In this document: piece by piece, positions 54,393-64,000 of the stretch | How positions within the stretch are numbered: position 1 is the first letter of the stretch | Layout: each line of letters starts with the position of its first letter | Assembly (NCBI GenBank): GCA_949358305.1 | Contig: OX442316.1 | Span: forward strand, 992,001 to 1,056,000 | Direction of reading: 5' to 3' | DNA from: Strigamia acuminata | Lineage: Eukaryota; Arthropoda; Chilopoda; Geophilomorpha; Linotaeniidae | DNA: 64,000 bases | The notes under the pieces: generated by a model | What the model saw: the letters and a program-made list of their open reading frames with translations, nothing else | Told to the model about the DNA's origin: nothing | Databases searched by the model: none | Position numbers and translations under genes: made by a program

Positions 54393-55058
54393 CTATATCC
54401 AAAATAACTGAATTCTCCACTAAAAGTAGTGAAGCACCACGTGTCTTACACAACAATAAATCACTCATCAACAACCATAACAGTAGGGATTCCTAATGAC
54501 AGTAAAGACCGAATACGAAAAGTATAGAAAAAGGGAGTAACCAAACCGAAATTAATTATGCGTAAACTTGTAGGACTGGCTGAAGCAACAAGCAGTTATA
54601 AAATTTCTTGACCTTTATGGGTACACAACCCAATGGAAAGCCCATCATGTCATTCGGTCAACTCCCGTGTTATTTCACAAAACTCAAAAATTCCGGATGA
54701 ACCATTCGCTTTGGAGTATGAATTGGAGGCATGTCGAAACATACACACAAAAACTAAAAGTTTATGGATTATTCGAATTGATGAGAATGAGAAGAAGGGA
54801 CCTGCTCTTGCTCTGTCTTTTTTAAGGCATACACTTGCAATAATTGCAATTTTCCTTACTGTCCCAAAAGTGTGCCTTTGCGTTAAAAGTGCATACCTTA
54901 TAAGTATATCTCTTAGTTGGTATTATTGCCTACGCGCAATAGGTCGATTAGAATATAATCAACTCGAAAGTTAGATCGTATAAACCATTAATGATGACTA
55001 CGAGGAGGGACCCAAAGAAATCGGAATCCTCTTCTGGAGAGCGGGCCCTTTCTGGTAC
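54393..55058. other. Unassigned sequence upstream of the core promoter
   Basis: A 113-codon ATG frame at 54633-54974 (+), MESPSCHSVNSRVISQNSKI onwards, has a hydrophobic segment (LAIIAIFLTVPKVCLCV) but no recognised domain. A GGGCCC and purine-rich segment (55000-55050) precedes the TATA box. Confidence 0.35.
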
Positions 55059-55093
55059 TATATAAGTTGCCCTCACTAGGTGAGTGCATCAGT
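55059..55093 (+). promoter_or_regulatory. Core promoter: TATA box plus arthropod initiator
   Basis: TATATAAG at 55059-55066 is followed by TCAGT at 55089-55093. With transcription starting at the A (55091), the TATA box lies at -32 to -25, the canonical spacing. TCAGT is the classic arthropod initiator. Downstream, CAATTGTTTGGCGAC (55141-55155) resembles the LTR end and primer-binding start of some LTR retrotransposons, so this may be the promoter of an LTR remnant and not of a host gene. Confidence 0.55.
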
Positions 55094-55704
55094 GTATCAG
55101 CTGGAGTTGTTGTGAGAGTTCAGCTGCTTTCAGCTTCAGTCAATTGTTTGGCGACTTTTTCAACGTGTTTACCCATTTTATAATGGCTGATCTGCATGAA
55201 CATGCGGCAATGAAATTTTGTTTCAAGTTTGTTTGAAATTTTGTTTGAGGCTGCGTAAGCCTCTCAAAAAACTGTTCTAGGAAAGCATCTGCATCAGTAT
55301 ACCAGCTGGAGTTGTTCTTATGTTTGAGGCCAAAACAGAAAATTGCATCGATGTAATGTTGTAATGATTTGATTACCATAATTGCGTGAAATAGAAGCAG
55401 AGACAATATTATTCGTTCTTACAATAGTTTAACCAAAAATTAAGTGTGTCTGCTTGTATGAATTAAACAAAAGAAGACCACGAAAAAGTTAAAAGAATGG
55501 TTTTAAATACACAAAATCCCGTTAATTGGGTTTGTAGAGTATATTCAACAAATAAATCAACCAGGGTCAGGCTCACATGCAAATTGGGGTGAATTTAACT
55601 ATATTTTCCTTCAGATTTGTCAATTACATTTGTGCAAGCAGTGGCTAGAAAATATTGAAAACAAAAAGCACTGAGCACATGTTGATAAGATTTTTACTGT
55701 ACAC
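55094..55704. other. Downstream of core promoter; direct repeat
   Basis: The segment around the initiator (GCATCAGTGTATCAGCTGG, 55086 on) recurs at 55291-55316 (GCATCAGTATACCAGCTGG) without a TATA box. A minus-strand frame of 88 codons (55140-55406) spans the repeat and has no recognised domain. Confidence 0.45.
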
Positions 55705-56016
55705 CAATGGTTGCCAAACATTTTTAATGTTACAAGATTTGTGCACGGTGCCCCAAGTCAAACCATGGTTCTGGAATGCATACCTCACACTTGCAATGCG
55801 CAATTATTTATAAAAAAAATTAAACGCAAATTATCACAAAAATCACAAACAATTTATTGATGGGATCAATTAATTATCATTTCTGTATACAGTATTTTGA
55901 ATTTATTTTGGATTTGATGTCTAATATTAATGTGTAGTATTTCGCGGCGCGGCGCCCAAGTATATGGCCAATCATGGAGCGCCAGACCGCCTTGGCGCAT
56001 TGTTTTGGTACCACTG
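55705..56016. mobile_element. hAT-type MITE, CAGTGGTTCCCAAA family, copy 2
   Basis: Starts CAATGGTTGCCAAAC and ends GGTACCACTG. It shares GGTGCCCCAAGTCAAACCAT, TTTGATGTCTAATAT and TTCGCGGCGC with the copy at 33334. About 312 bp. The flanks CTGTACAC and CTGTGTGG agree in the first four of eight positions, as in a decayed 8-bp duplication. Confidence 0.75.
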
Positions 56017-57265
56017 CTGTGTGGAAAGGTATACAATGCTTCTTGCAGTTTCATGCTGCATTTCTGCAATAATCAAGTCCAAAATTGGCTTGCACGCCTA
56101 CAGTAGACCTGTAGGTATACTAGTAGCAGAAACTAAACACACTAAGCATTCTGGGAATTTTGAAAATAAAATTTCAAACTGTGATTTGTATTTTTTTTGT
56201 TGTTTTAGCATCTTCAGATTTGAGACAAAGAATTTAGAATTATGAATTTGGGGAAATTGTAAATTGTACCATCACATAAGAAAGCAAGTCTTATTTAAGT
56301 GAATGATGCGCACACTTGTGTTCCACACGAATGGAGAAAGGGCGGACCCGAGTGAGTGCCACTATGGAGACTGTAATGCTGCACATATGGTCATGAATTG
56401 GTCGAATTGATATCTTTGGCAAAGCTAATAAAACCGAGATTAGAAATCAGAATTTCTTGTTTATCACAATCTCAACTATTTATTAAGATCACTTCACATA
56501 TTCGGGAGGATAAAAGAAAAATAAAATTGTCACTTTTTCTCGCAGCACGAAAATTTTCTCGGTGTTGCAGACTGGTCTAAACATACGAAAAGTAATACGA
56601 AGCAGTCAATCCAAATCATTCTTCTACACGGTAATGACTAAGCAATAAACGACAATGACTTGGAAGAGTTGAAAGCTGCCTTTTTCGCATATACACTACT
56701 TCAATGTTTTTATGGATTCTTTAATTTTCATTTCAGAAAGAATGTAGGACTATGAGTATGTAAGGACTTGAGCTAAATCAGATCATATTTATTTATCTCA
56801 CACCTGCTCCTATTTCTGTCATAAATTCTACATTTTCACGCCCTTTTAAATGTTTTATTTTTATTCTTCGTCAAGTTTTTTCACCAAAAAAACTCAAGAT
56901 TACACTTTCTTTAAATTTGTTTTCTACACTTTTTTTTTCTATTTTGTACACTTAAATTAAAAACTGTTTACTGCAATAATAATAACTATCTGCACAGTGT
57001 TCTTGAATACTAAGATCTAAATTGATAAAAATGCACAATCTTATGATGACCTAGGCAGCAAGATTTTGCAAATTCTCACTCCAAATCTTTTGAAATGTTG
57101 CTGCAAATCTGCGACAAATTATCATGTCATCTTGTCATGTTTTGCTAAGGAAGATATACACATGGCTTTTAACTACAGGATGAATGTTTTCTTAAATATT
57201 GTAAGCTTAGCTGTATGTTTACAGTTTAAACTATGTTCCCTAGCTTACAGACTTAAAATGATTAC
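56017..57265. other. Intergenic, nothing identified
   Basis: AT-rich. Short frames only. Confidence 0.5.
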
Positions 57266-57682
57266 TGTATTACCCCTCTTTACGCCACATGCCGATATAG
57301 TGCGAGTTTTACTAGAATGCCAATAAACTTCATTTTTACTGGCATGCCGGTGTAGATGAGTACGATTTTTTTTTCAATCAGTATAAAAAGCATTTTTAGA
57401 TGTCCCAAATGTAGGAAATTGGCCTAAATTTCTATAGATTTTCTCAAATTTTAGTAATAATCTTCAGAATATCAAGAAAACTTATATTTCAGGCCCAAAT
57501 TCCAACATAATTATTCACCTGGACTCTTTTAAATAAAAAAAAAACAAAAAAAAAACAGGTTTTCCACTTATACCGGCACGTTCCATTTATACCAGCATGC
57601 CGGTATAAACCGTTTGACTGTAATTCCAAAAACCTGGTAATCCCATGTCCATCGGCGTACGGCTTAAAACGGGGTAATACGG
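57266..57682. mobile_element. Degenerate inverted-repeat element with TGTATTACCCC ends
   Basis: TGTATTACCCCTCTTTACGCC at the left corresponds to the complement of GGCTTAAAACGGGGTAATACGG at the right with several mismatches. Inner strings GGCATGCCGGTGTA and GCATGCCGGTATAA recur. No clear duplication, so older than the other MITEs. Confidence 0.6.
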
Positions 57683-57747
57683 CATTAATAAATTATATTA
57701 ATGTACTAAGGTCCTCATCGAACCAAAGAGGTTTGTTTCCTTATTAA

Positions 57748-58100
57748 CTCTAGCAGTTCCAACCTAAAAAAAATCCCTTACTAACCCAACCAGGATCATT
57801 TTTGACCCAAAGCCAAAAAAAAATTTCCAAAAATGTATGAAAATGATTCTATTCTTTGACTATGTTTATTTGATATTTGTCGAAAGAGTACAAAAATAAT
57901 ATTTGAGATTGAATTCCAAAGTAGTGGGTAACTAAAGTAAATTTGAAAAAAAAAATTGAATTTTTAAATCTATTACTTTTTTTATTGTTTGTCCCGACGT
58001 TTAAAGAAAATACATGAGATTTCAGAATAAAAATCCGTTTGTTTCCAAAAAAAAAAAAATTTTGGAGGTCAAAATTGACCCTAGGCTGGGGCAGGGAGGG
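57748..58100. mobile_element. TTAA-flanked (piggyBac-type) MITE
   Basis: TTAA (57744-57747) then CTCTAGCAGTTCCAACC at the left, and GGCTGGGGCAGGGAGGG then TTAA (58101-58104) at the right. Subterminal GGATCATTTTTGACCC and GGTCAAAATTGACCC are mirror copies. 353 bp. Related relic at 1743-1986. Confidence 0.75.
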
Positions 58101-58104
58101 TTAA

Positions 58105-61100
58105 AATACGAATGACAAAATATTGCTGGTATCATTGATTTCAAATACAAGATACCTTATGCATTATCAAACATTGGGAAAATAAATTTACAAAAATGTT
58201 TGTACTATTTGATTTAATGCTATCATTCTTTTACCTAGTATTTATCTGTGAAAATAAAAGACAAGAGCAATTTGTTCCTGTTTATATTTTTTTAGGAGTA
58301 AAAATTTAGAAAAGTATATTGTCATGTCTGAAGCATGGTAAGGTAATTACTTGGACCAAATTGGACTTTTAATTGTTCCCAAGGGTTACAAACTCTCATC
58401 TCTGCTGGTCCACTAGCCAGCGCCAAACACCGTAATCAGTTCTGCACAAAGGGCTGGCCAGCTAGATTATTAAACGAGATGAAAGAAAAAAAAATAATCT
58501 CAATTCGCAAAGTATAACCAACTACACACTACACTACCTTAACCTTAACTTAAAGGTGCTCAAGTACACATGTAAACATTGTTTGTTTTACGATTCATAT
58601 TTTCTTCTGTCGAAATGTCATAAACAAACTGGGTTGGTTGTCTGAATTTCTTTCTAGCGCAACAGCAAAAACGGATTTTCAATCCGTTTCGTTCATTTTG
58701 GATGTATGTGGCAGCTGCGATCCGCCTGCTTTGCACAGATATGTTGGCATTAGAATTTTGTTCAAAAAACAACATATGGAAACTATACTAACTTTTTAAA
58801 ACCGGTGACAGATCGGAATTATGTATATATTGCTGAAATTCCAATAATAATAAGGAATGTTTCATTAGCATTTTTTTGGCAACAAATAAAATGCAATGAG
58901 TCAGTTCAACGTCAATTTTCAAATATTTGGTTAAAAAAATAATAATCAATTTCCGCAATGAATTGTTGTGCTGAGCTGCTGAGGTAATATGAAATTAGAA
59001 GATGATACATTTTACATGACCCTTCTGACTTCTTTAGTTTCAACGAGTCTGTTTAATTAAATCTATTTAACTCTTTCCAACCACAACTTCTTCCTCTGGG
59101 CTTCACATCCAATTTGCACCAGAATGGAAAGAGCGTTCGCTGCTGCCATCTACTGAGTCAAATTTAAATCAAGTCTGAATTCATAGATCAAATAAGCAAC
59201 AGCTCTTTGATTCAAATAACGAACAGAGAAATTGAAATAAACTCAAGCAAATGTATGTAATTAACACCACATTTTGCGATTTTGCAAATGGTTTGTATCT
59301 CCGGCAAACTCAATAATTACCGGTATACCGGTACTTATAATAATTGATCTATTCGTTATTTGATTATTTCCATCCAATGTTAATTTTGCCTAGATACAGC
59401 CCTAATGTAAACACCGCAACTATTTCGTAACAGCCTGATGAGAATTCCGGTAATGCAGATGATAAAATGATAAAAATGAAATGGGGGAGGCAGCAGCAGC
59501 ACAAAAGGTGTTTAGTCTTCGTGGATTGTTACATGAATGTTCATTTGGCGTAGTGCTCGTTCCCTGTATTACACTTTCCCTGTATTACACAGAATGGAAA
59601 AGGAGGAGGAAGAAACTCTTTTTGTGGGCCCAAATGGTTAGGACTCGTGCATTGTGTCCACTCAACGTCTCCTTGAATAATTTTGGCTAACTGGACTGGT
59701 CAGGTCAACAACTCTGATTTAACTGTTTGAGATCTGGCATAGAAATAAACGACTAATCCTATAGCCTGTCCACTCTCGGATTAGGGAAGGGGTGGATAAG
59801 GAGTAAGGACCAATTCCTGTTGCTGGCTATTCAAACTGACTTTGGCTATTTAATGGCTATTTAATTTGGTATTCGCGTCGTCTGCTAGTGTGCATACCGT
59901 ATCGTTACGCGGCTAAAGGGAGTGTGTTTTAACACGTAACGTGATCGGCTATTAATGAATGACTAATCACTGTGTTTTAATAAAACTATAACTCTTTAAT
60001 TAACCGCAAATTCTGATAGCAATATCCGAAAACAAGTAAGCAATCGTATTACACAAACAGGAAGACAATCTACTAAGAATGTCTGAAGTAATTTTACAGG
60101 CTTGTTATCTATACAGACTTACTTATACACTTGTAAAATTCTCAAACAAACTCAAATAAACACTTAAACTCTAATGGACCAACTATTAATCTAAGTAAAT
60201 GCAGTAGCTAGTAAGGCAGTCAGCCGCTCTCCACTAGAGACGACATCATGTTCATGACCTTACTATTAGAATAAAGTAATCAAAATCAAACATTACTGTT
60301 TGAGCTCTAAGAGAGAACTGATTTTGCCAATGTTAATTGCCAATAGGAAAGTTTCCATTCCACCTTTCGACTCCTAATAGTTCAAACCGATGACGTCCTG
60401 GCCGGTAACGCCATCTGTCGGCATAATTCAAAAGCTAATTTATAAATCTAAGCGATTCGGGTCGACCGACAAGCGGTATGGCCTGCACGCGTGGCAATAT
60501 GGGAATTCATTGTTTATTTCTGCTGTTGTGTGAGAGTTGCTGTGGTTTGTGGTGTTGTAGTGCTTTGTGACATTGTTCACCATGGACAAGCCCTCCCCTC
60601 TTAGAGTGAACATCCTTGTTCAAGGTGAATGAACGACCCCATTCAGCAGAACTAAATGTTTGGGTTAAAATTACAATTTTTAACCTATACTCTCTTTGCC
60701 ACATCATCAATACTGGTACAATTTAAAACAAAAAAACTTTTGAAAAACACTTGCTTAATTACAGTACCATAACTCAAAAATTAGAAAACACTTACCGTAT
60801 TACACCGCTTTAATTGTGCAGTCAAAGTTTAAATATTTAACCCAATTTCTCTAACAAATCCAAATAAAAAACAATTCATCATTCACATCCCAAATTAATT
60901 GGTATTCCCTAACTCTAATCTCAAATTCCCCATTCTGAACCCAAGTTTATACGATGTTTTGGTGAAATTTTCTTTAAAACCAAGGCTACTGCAACGCATT
61001 ACACAGAGCTTCAGTGTGTTGCACAAGCAATAAACAGGCAGAAACCACAATCCCACTTTATTTTGATCTTTGGTTTCCCCTTCATCATCATCATCTTTCA

Positions 61101-61331
61101 AGTACTGAATTCGTAATTTGTTTCATTCAACTTCTGCACCTGTGGCATTGACTACGTGTCCACAAAAAATTTTGATGACCAAAAGTATGGGTTTTATCAT
61201 TTGTACTTCAACACTTAATTAGGTTATTATTGTTCGAGTTAGATGAAACCAAAAGTTGTTACAAATCCCGTAGATGCGTTCTGTTGATTTTGCTCATTTT
61301 AGAAACTGAGGCCATGAATTCTCTGCATACA
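58105..61331. other. Intergenic, nothing identified
   Basis: Contains unassigned frames at 58560-58775 (-) and 59481-59690 (+, ATG start, MGEAAAAQK), neither with a recognised domain. TACCGGTATACCGGTA at 59319-59334 is a perfect 16-bp palindrome. Confidence 0.4.
59141..59156 (-). promoter_or_regulatory. CTCF-like site in non-repeat sequence
   Basis: The minus strand reads TCAGTAGATGGCAGCA, 15 of 16 positions of CCASYAGRKGGCRSYV. No repeat copy of its surroundings was seen. Confidence 0.45.
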
Positions 61332-61553
61332 CAGTAGAGCATTGATTATCCGAACTAATCGGGGAAGGGGGTGCAAGGGTGTTCATAAAACCGATTTGTT
61401 TGCATAATTGGTCATTAGATTAAAACAATACTCTATTGTATATAAAAACAAAAATAGACTAAAAATAGACTAAAAAAACCACAAAAAATCGATTAAAAAG
61501 TCGACGAAATATCGATTGCCGCCATTCAGATAATCGACACCCTATCTCCACTG
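61332..61553. mobile_element. pogo-like MITE
   Basis: Left end CAGTAGAGCATTGATTATCC and right end TAATCGACACCCTATCTCCACTG are imperfect inverted repeats with the GATTATC core typical of arthropod pogo-type ends; TA follows on the right. It contains GGTGTTCATAAAACCGATTT and AAAAATCGATTAAAA, matching the interrupted copy at 33285-33982. Confidence 0.7.
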
Positions 61554-63487
61554 TATTAAAGATATGTTGGATTTACACGAAAATTCCATGGGGTTTAATT
61601 TCACGGCATTTATGTTGGAATTTATTTCATTTAAGATTTCTAGTAAAGAAAAACTATTTAATTTTATAACATTTTATATTTGAAAAGTTGTTATTTACAT
61701 TTTGCATTTGGAAATCTTATCTTTACTGGTTGAGAAACGTATGTCTAATTGGGTGAAAATTTAATACTCCATATATCATGCTGTGAAAAGTTGCTTGGAA
61801 ATGATTACTAACAGTTTTTGAAAATCATTGGATATTTGATGTTGTGAACAATATGGATAAGTAACTTTTTGTCTTGGATTTTCCACATTTCAGCTATATT
61901 TCCAACATACTAGTATTTCCTATTTGAAAATCCAAGTTTATTGTTTTTTTGCAGCGAGTGCCTCTCATCAAGTCGAGGGGATAAATAGCACTAAAAAAAT
62001 TCTTTCCCCGTCCAAATGTTGATTAAATGTAACTTTATAAAAATTTATAAGACATTACAACGATTGAAATTCTTATTTTTCATTTCTGTGTTTTTAGTTT
62101 TAGCCATTGCATTTTTAATTATGCTGAAATATCACAAAAAATATTGCAAGCAATAACTAAGAAATTTAAATGAATCAGTTACCTGCTTTGTCAAACTGTC
62201 GAATTGATGTTTAACGCGAAAAACAGTTTTGTCCTTCCGAATTTACTCCAGGATAACATTTCTCATTATTTCCTCATAATTGATTACCGGTACTTGAATC
62301 TAATAAAAGTAGAGATTATAATCATTATGATGATAGTAATCATAATTACGCATTTATTTGTTATACTTTTGACTAAATAATCAATGCTTTTTCTCCTTTT
62401 GTGTGTTTTATGTTCAAATATACGCCCCTTTCTTGTTACGTAACACTCCAATGTCATGGTGATCTTGATTCTTGACTGGACAATGCGTATTGGTTCATGT
62501 TCACTAGCCGATTGCTGCAAATTTTTTAATATAAATCCGTTCATACTTTTATAAGGGGATAAATTATTGACACACCATTTATTTGCACACTTAATTAATT
62601 AATTAATTAATTTACTTTTACACCAACTTAAAAATATTACTGCGCACAATTGAGACACTTTTGGCCTCGAGTGACAACAAAAAAAAACCCTCAGTTATAA
62701 CAAGTCCCAGAATACGCCTGCACACGTTTTAGAGAATGTTGGACACATACAATTGACTTCATTCCATTTACTATCAACTATTGTAACAAGCCAGTGACGA
62801 ATGAATTAATTTCCTATACTCAAAACGGCACCAATTTATAAGTTCGGTCTGCTTTCAATGTCAGCATACATACATTCGTCGTACATTCGTCGTACAAACG
62901 TGCCAAAACACGCTCAAAACGTGCCAAAACACGCTCAAAACGTGCCAAAACACGCTCAAAACGTGCCAAAACATGCTAAAAAAAATATCGAAAAAACCAA
63001 ACTTCTGTAATTTAATCAATAAATGTAAATGGGGTGCATAACTATTATTAATGGTGGAAAAATAAATATGTTTAAAATTCAATAATTTATGGATTTTTTA
63101 AAATTAAAATGGGGTGCCAATAAATGGATTCCCTTTTATAATACAATTATCTTTTAGTTTAATCCATGTTTGCCTATGGATTATTCCGATATGCTATCTC
63201 AAAATATTGTTGATGTGCTCGTACTGCCAATTTTCACTTTTTCCTGTTTAATAAGAGAATTCAATTAATTTTTGATTCTATATACATGTATTTGTATTTA
63301 TAATAGTAGATAATATACGTTCAGTTTATCCTAAATATGATAATTTATTACCTATTTTACTTGGATGTGCCAATATGATCCGGTTCTCGTTGATTTCATC
63401 GCGATGTCCAGTCATGATTTTGGTGCAAATTGATCTGTCGGAATTAATAGTTTAAAATCTAGATTGTTTGGAATGTTTTTTACTTAC
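61554..63487. other. Intergenic, nothing identified
   Basis: AT-rich, with TTAA repeats at 62591-62611 and the 21-bp tandem repeat listed separately. An 86-codon minus-strand frame at 62284-62544 has no recognised domain. Confidence 0.45.
62898..62980 (+). repeat. 21-bp tandem repeat, four copies
   Basis: ACGTGCCAAAACACGCTCAAA is repeated four times, the last diverged. The period is a multiple of three, so one minus-strand frame gives a repeating seven-residue string (VFWHVLS). No sign it is translated. Confidence 0.9.
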
Positions 63488-63556
63488 ATTAGAGGGATTT
63501 CTAGACCTCTTCTTTTGATTGTTGGCATTTTCAGAATGTTTGGAATTTATCTTCAT
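63488..63556 (-). CDS. Candidate first coding exon of a minus-strand gene (weak)
   Basis: On the minus strand, TCACAATGAAG gives a good arthropod start context for a 23-codon frame beginning MKINSKHSENANN and ending RSRNPSN at a perfect GTAAGT donor (phase 0). About 55 bp upstream is AAGATGGCGGAC, a YY1-like string common near animal start sites, whose own ATG opens a short upstream frame (63563-63613). The next plausible acceptor (before 63434) gives a stop after 12 codons in the required phase, so no continuation is shown. The encoded piece is polar and unrecognised. Confidence 0.25.
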
Positions 63557-63613
63557 TGTGAGTCAACACGTTTTTGTGGAGTTTTGGCTATTGACGATGT
63601 TTCTGTCCGCCAT

Positions 63614-64000
63614 CTTTGTTTTGTGCGATATTTACTTTAACAAATACAAAATATATGTTTACATATAGAAATTAAATGCATGCCAAAGTGTTTTATAATT
63701 TAATTCTTTATTTTGAGTCATATTATTTCGAATTTATGTTTGCCTTTGTGATTCTTTTTTAATTTTGATCTTCCAAGCTCCTGATTGGACATATATAGTT
63801 ACCGTTTTTTCGACCAATCAAAACTTATTTTTAACTACATTCAAAGTCTCAAATTGTCATTTGGCGTTGATATTTGAATTACCTGTGCTTTTCTGACATA
63901 GAAAAATTATATTTTATGTTAAATTCATTTAGATTTTAAAATTTTCGAACTTTACTGCGAATTTGTATTTGGCTCGTACAGTAGTCCGTTGGGGACCTAC
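63614..64000. other. Right edge, nothing identified
   Basis: AT-rich with a CCAAT-type string (ACCAATCA, 63813-63820). It would be the upstream region of the candidate minus-strand exon. Confidence 0.4.

Noticed and set aside
62898-63082. Heptad-repeat protein on the minus strand
   Set aside because: It is produced by a four-copy 21-bp tandem repeat. There is no start or splice context.

Overview
This is AT-rich arthropod nuclear DNA. The only gene I recognise is a two-Ig-domain protein of the Beaten path (Beat) family, an arthropod neuronal cell-surface or secreted family. It lies on the + strand and spreads at least four exons over the left third of the window: 5997-6202, 15255-15390, about 19789-19908 and 20052-20381. 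Introns are 9.1 kb, 4.4 kb and 143 bp. The signal-peptide exon was not found and is probably to the left of the window. The last exon reads into a hydrophobic tail and a stop codon. The species cannot be fixed from the sequence. The large introns and many small inverted-repeat elements suit a chelicerate or crustacean at least as well as an insect, but that is inference.

The first long intron (6203-15254) holds a TA-flanked inverted-repeat element with two tandem copies of a dispersed ~420-bp repeat (here RepA) inside it, a hAT-type MITE with a perfect 8-bp target duplication, and a decayed 3.5-kb copia retrotransposon with short LTRs. The second (15391-19788) holds an inverted-repeat element with internal hairpins and a 1.19-kb near-perfect palindrome made of two inverted Tc1 3' halves. 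The third, 143-bp intron is mostly a hexanucleotide repeat.

From 20382 to the right end I recognise no protein-coding gene with confidence. There is a 1.67-kb minisatellite (26295-27962) built on an 11-bp module, with sequence drifting from a degenerate left side to a homogeneous right side. There are about twenty MITE-like inverted-repeat elements with TA, TTAA or 8-bp insertion signatures, several nested; two more RepA copies; a second copia relic; a perfect 198-bp inverted repeat (35836-36525); a TATA plus initiator core promoter near 55059-55093, perhaps in an LTR remnant; and a weak candidate minus-strand first exon at 63488-63556.

The signal I would follow up first is a set of CTCF-like 16-mers. 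Two recur in RepA copies, and others lie in a TTAA-flanked MITE and in non-repeat sequence, which suggests mobile elements may be spreading insulator-type sites here. The element calls rest on terminal repeats and target-site duplications read by eye. No database search was possible.
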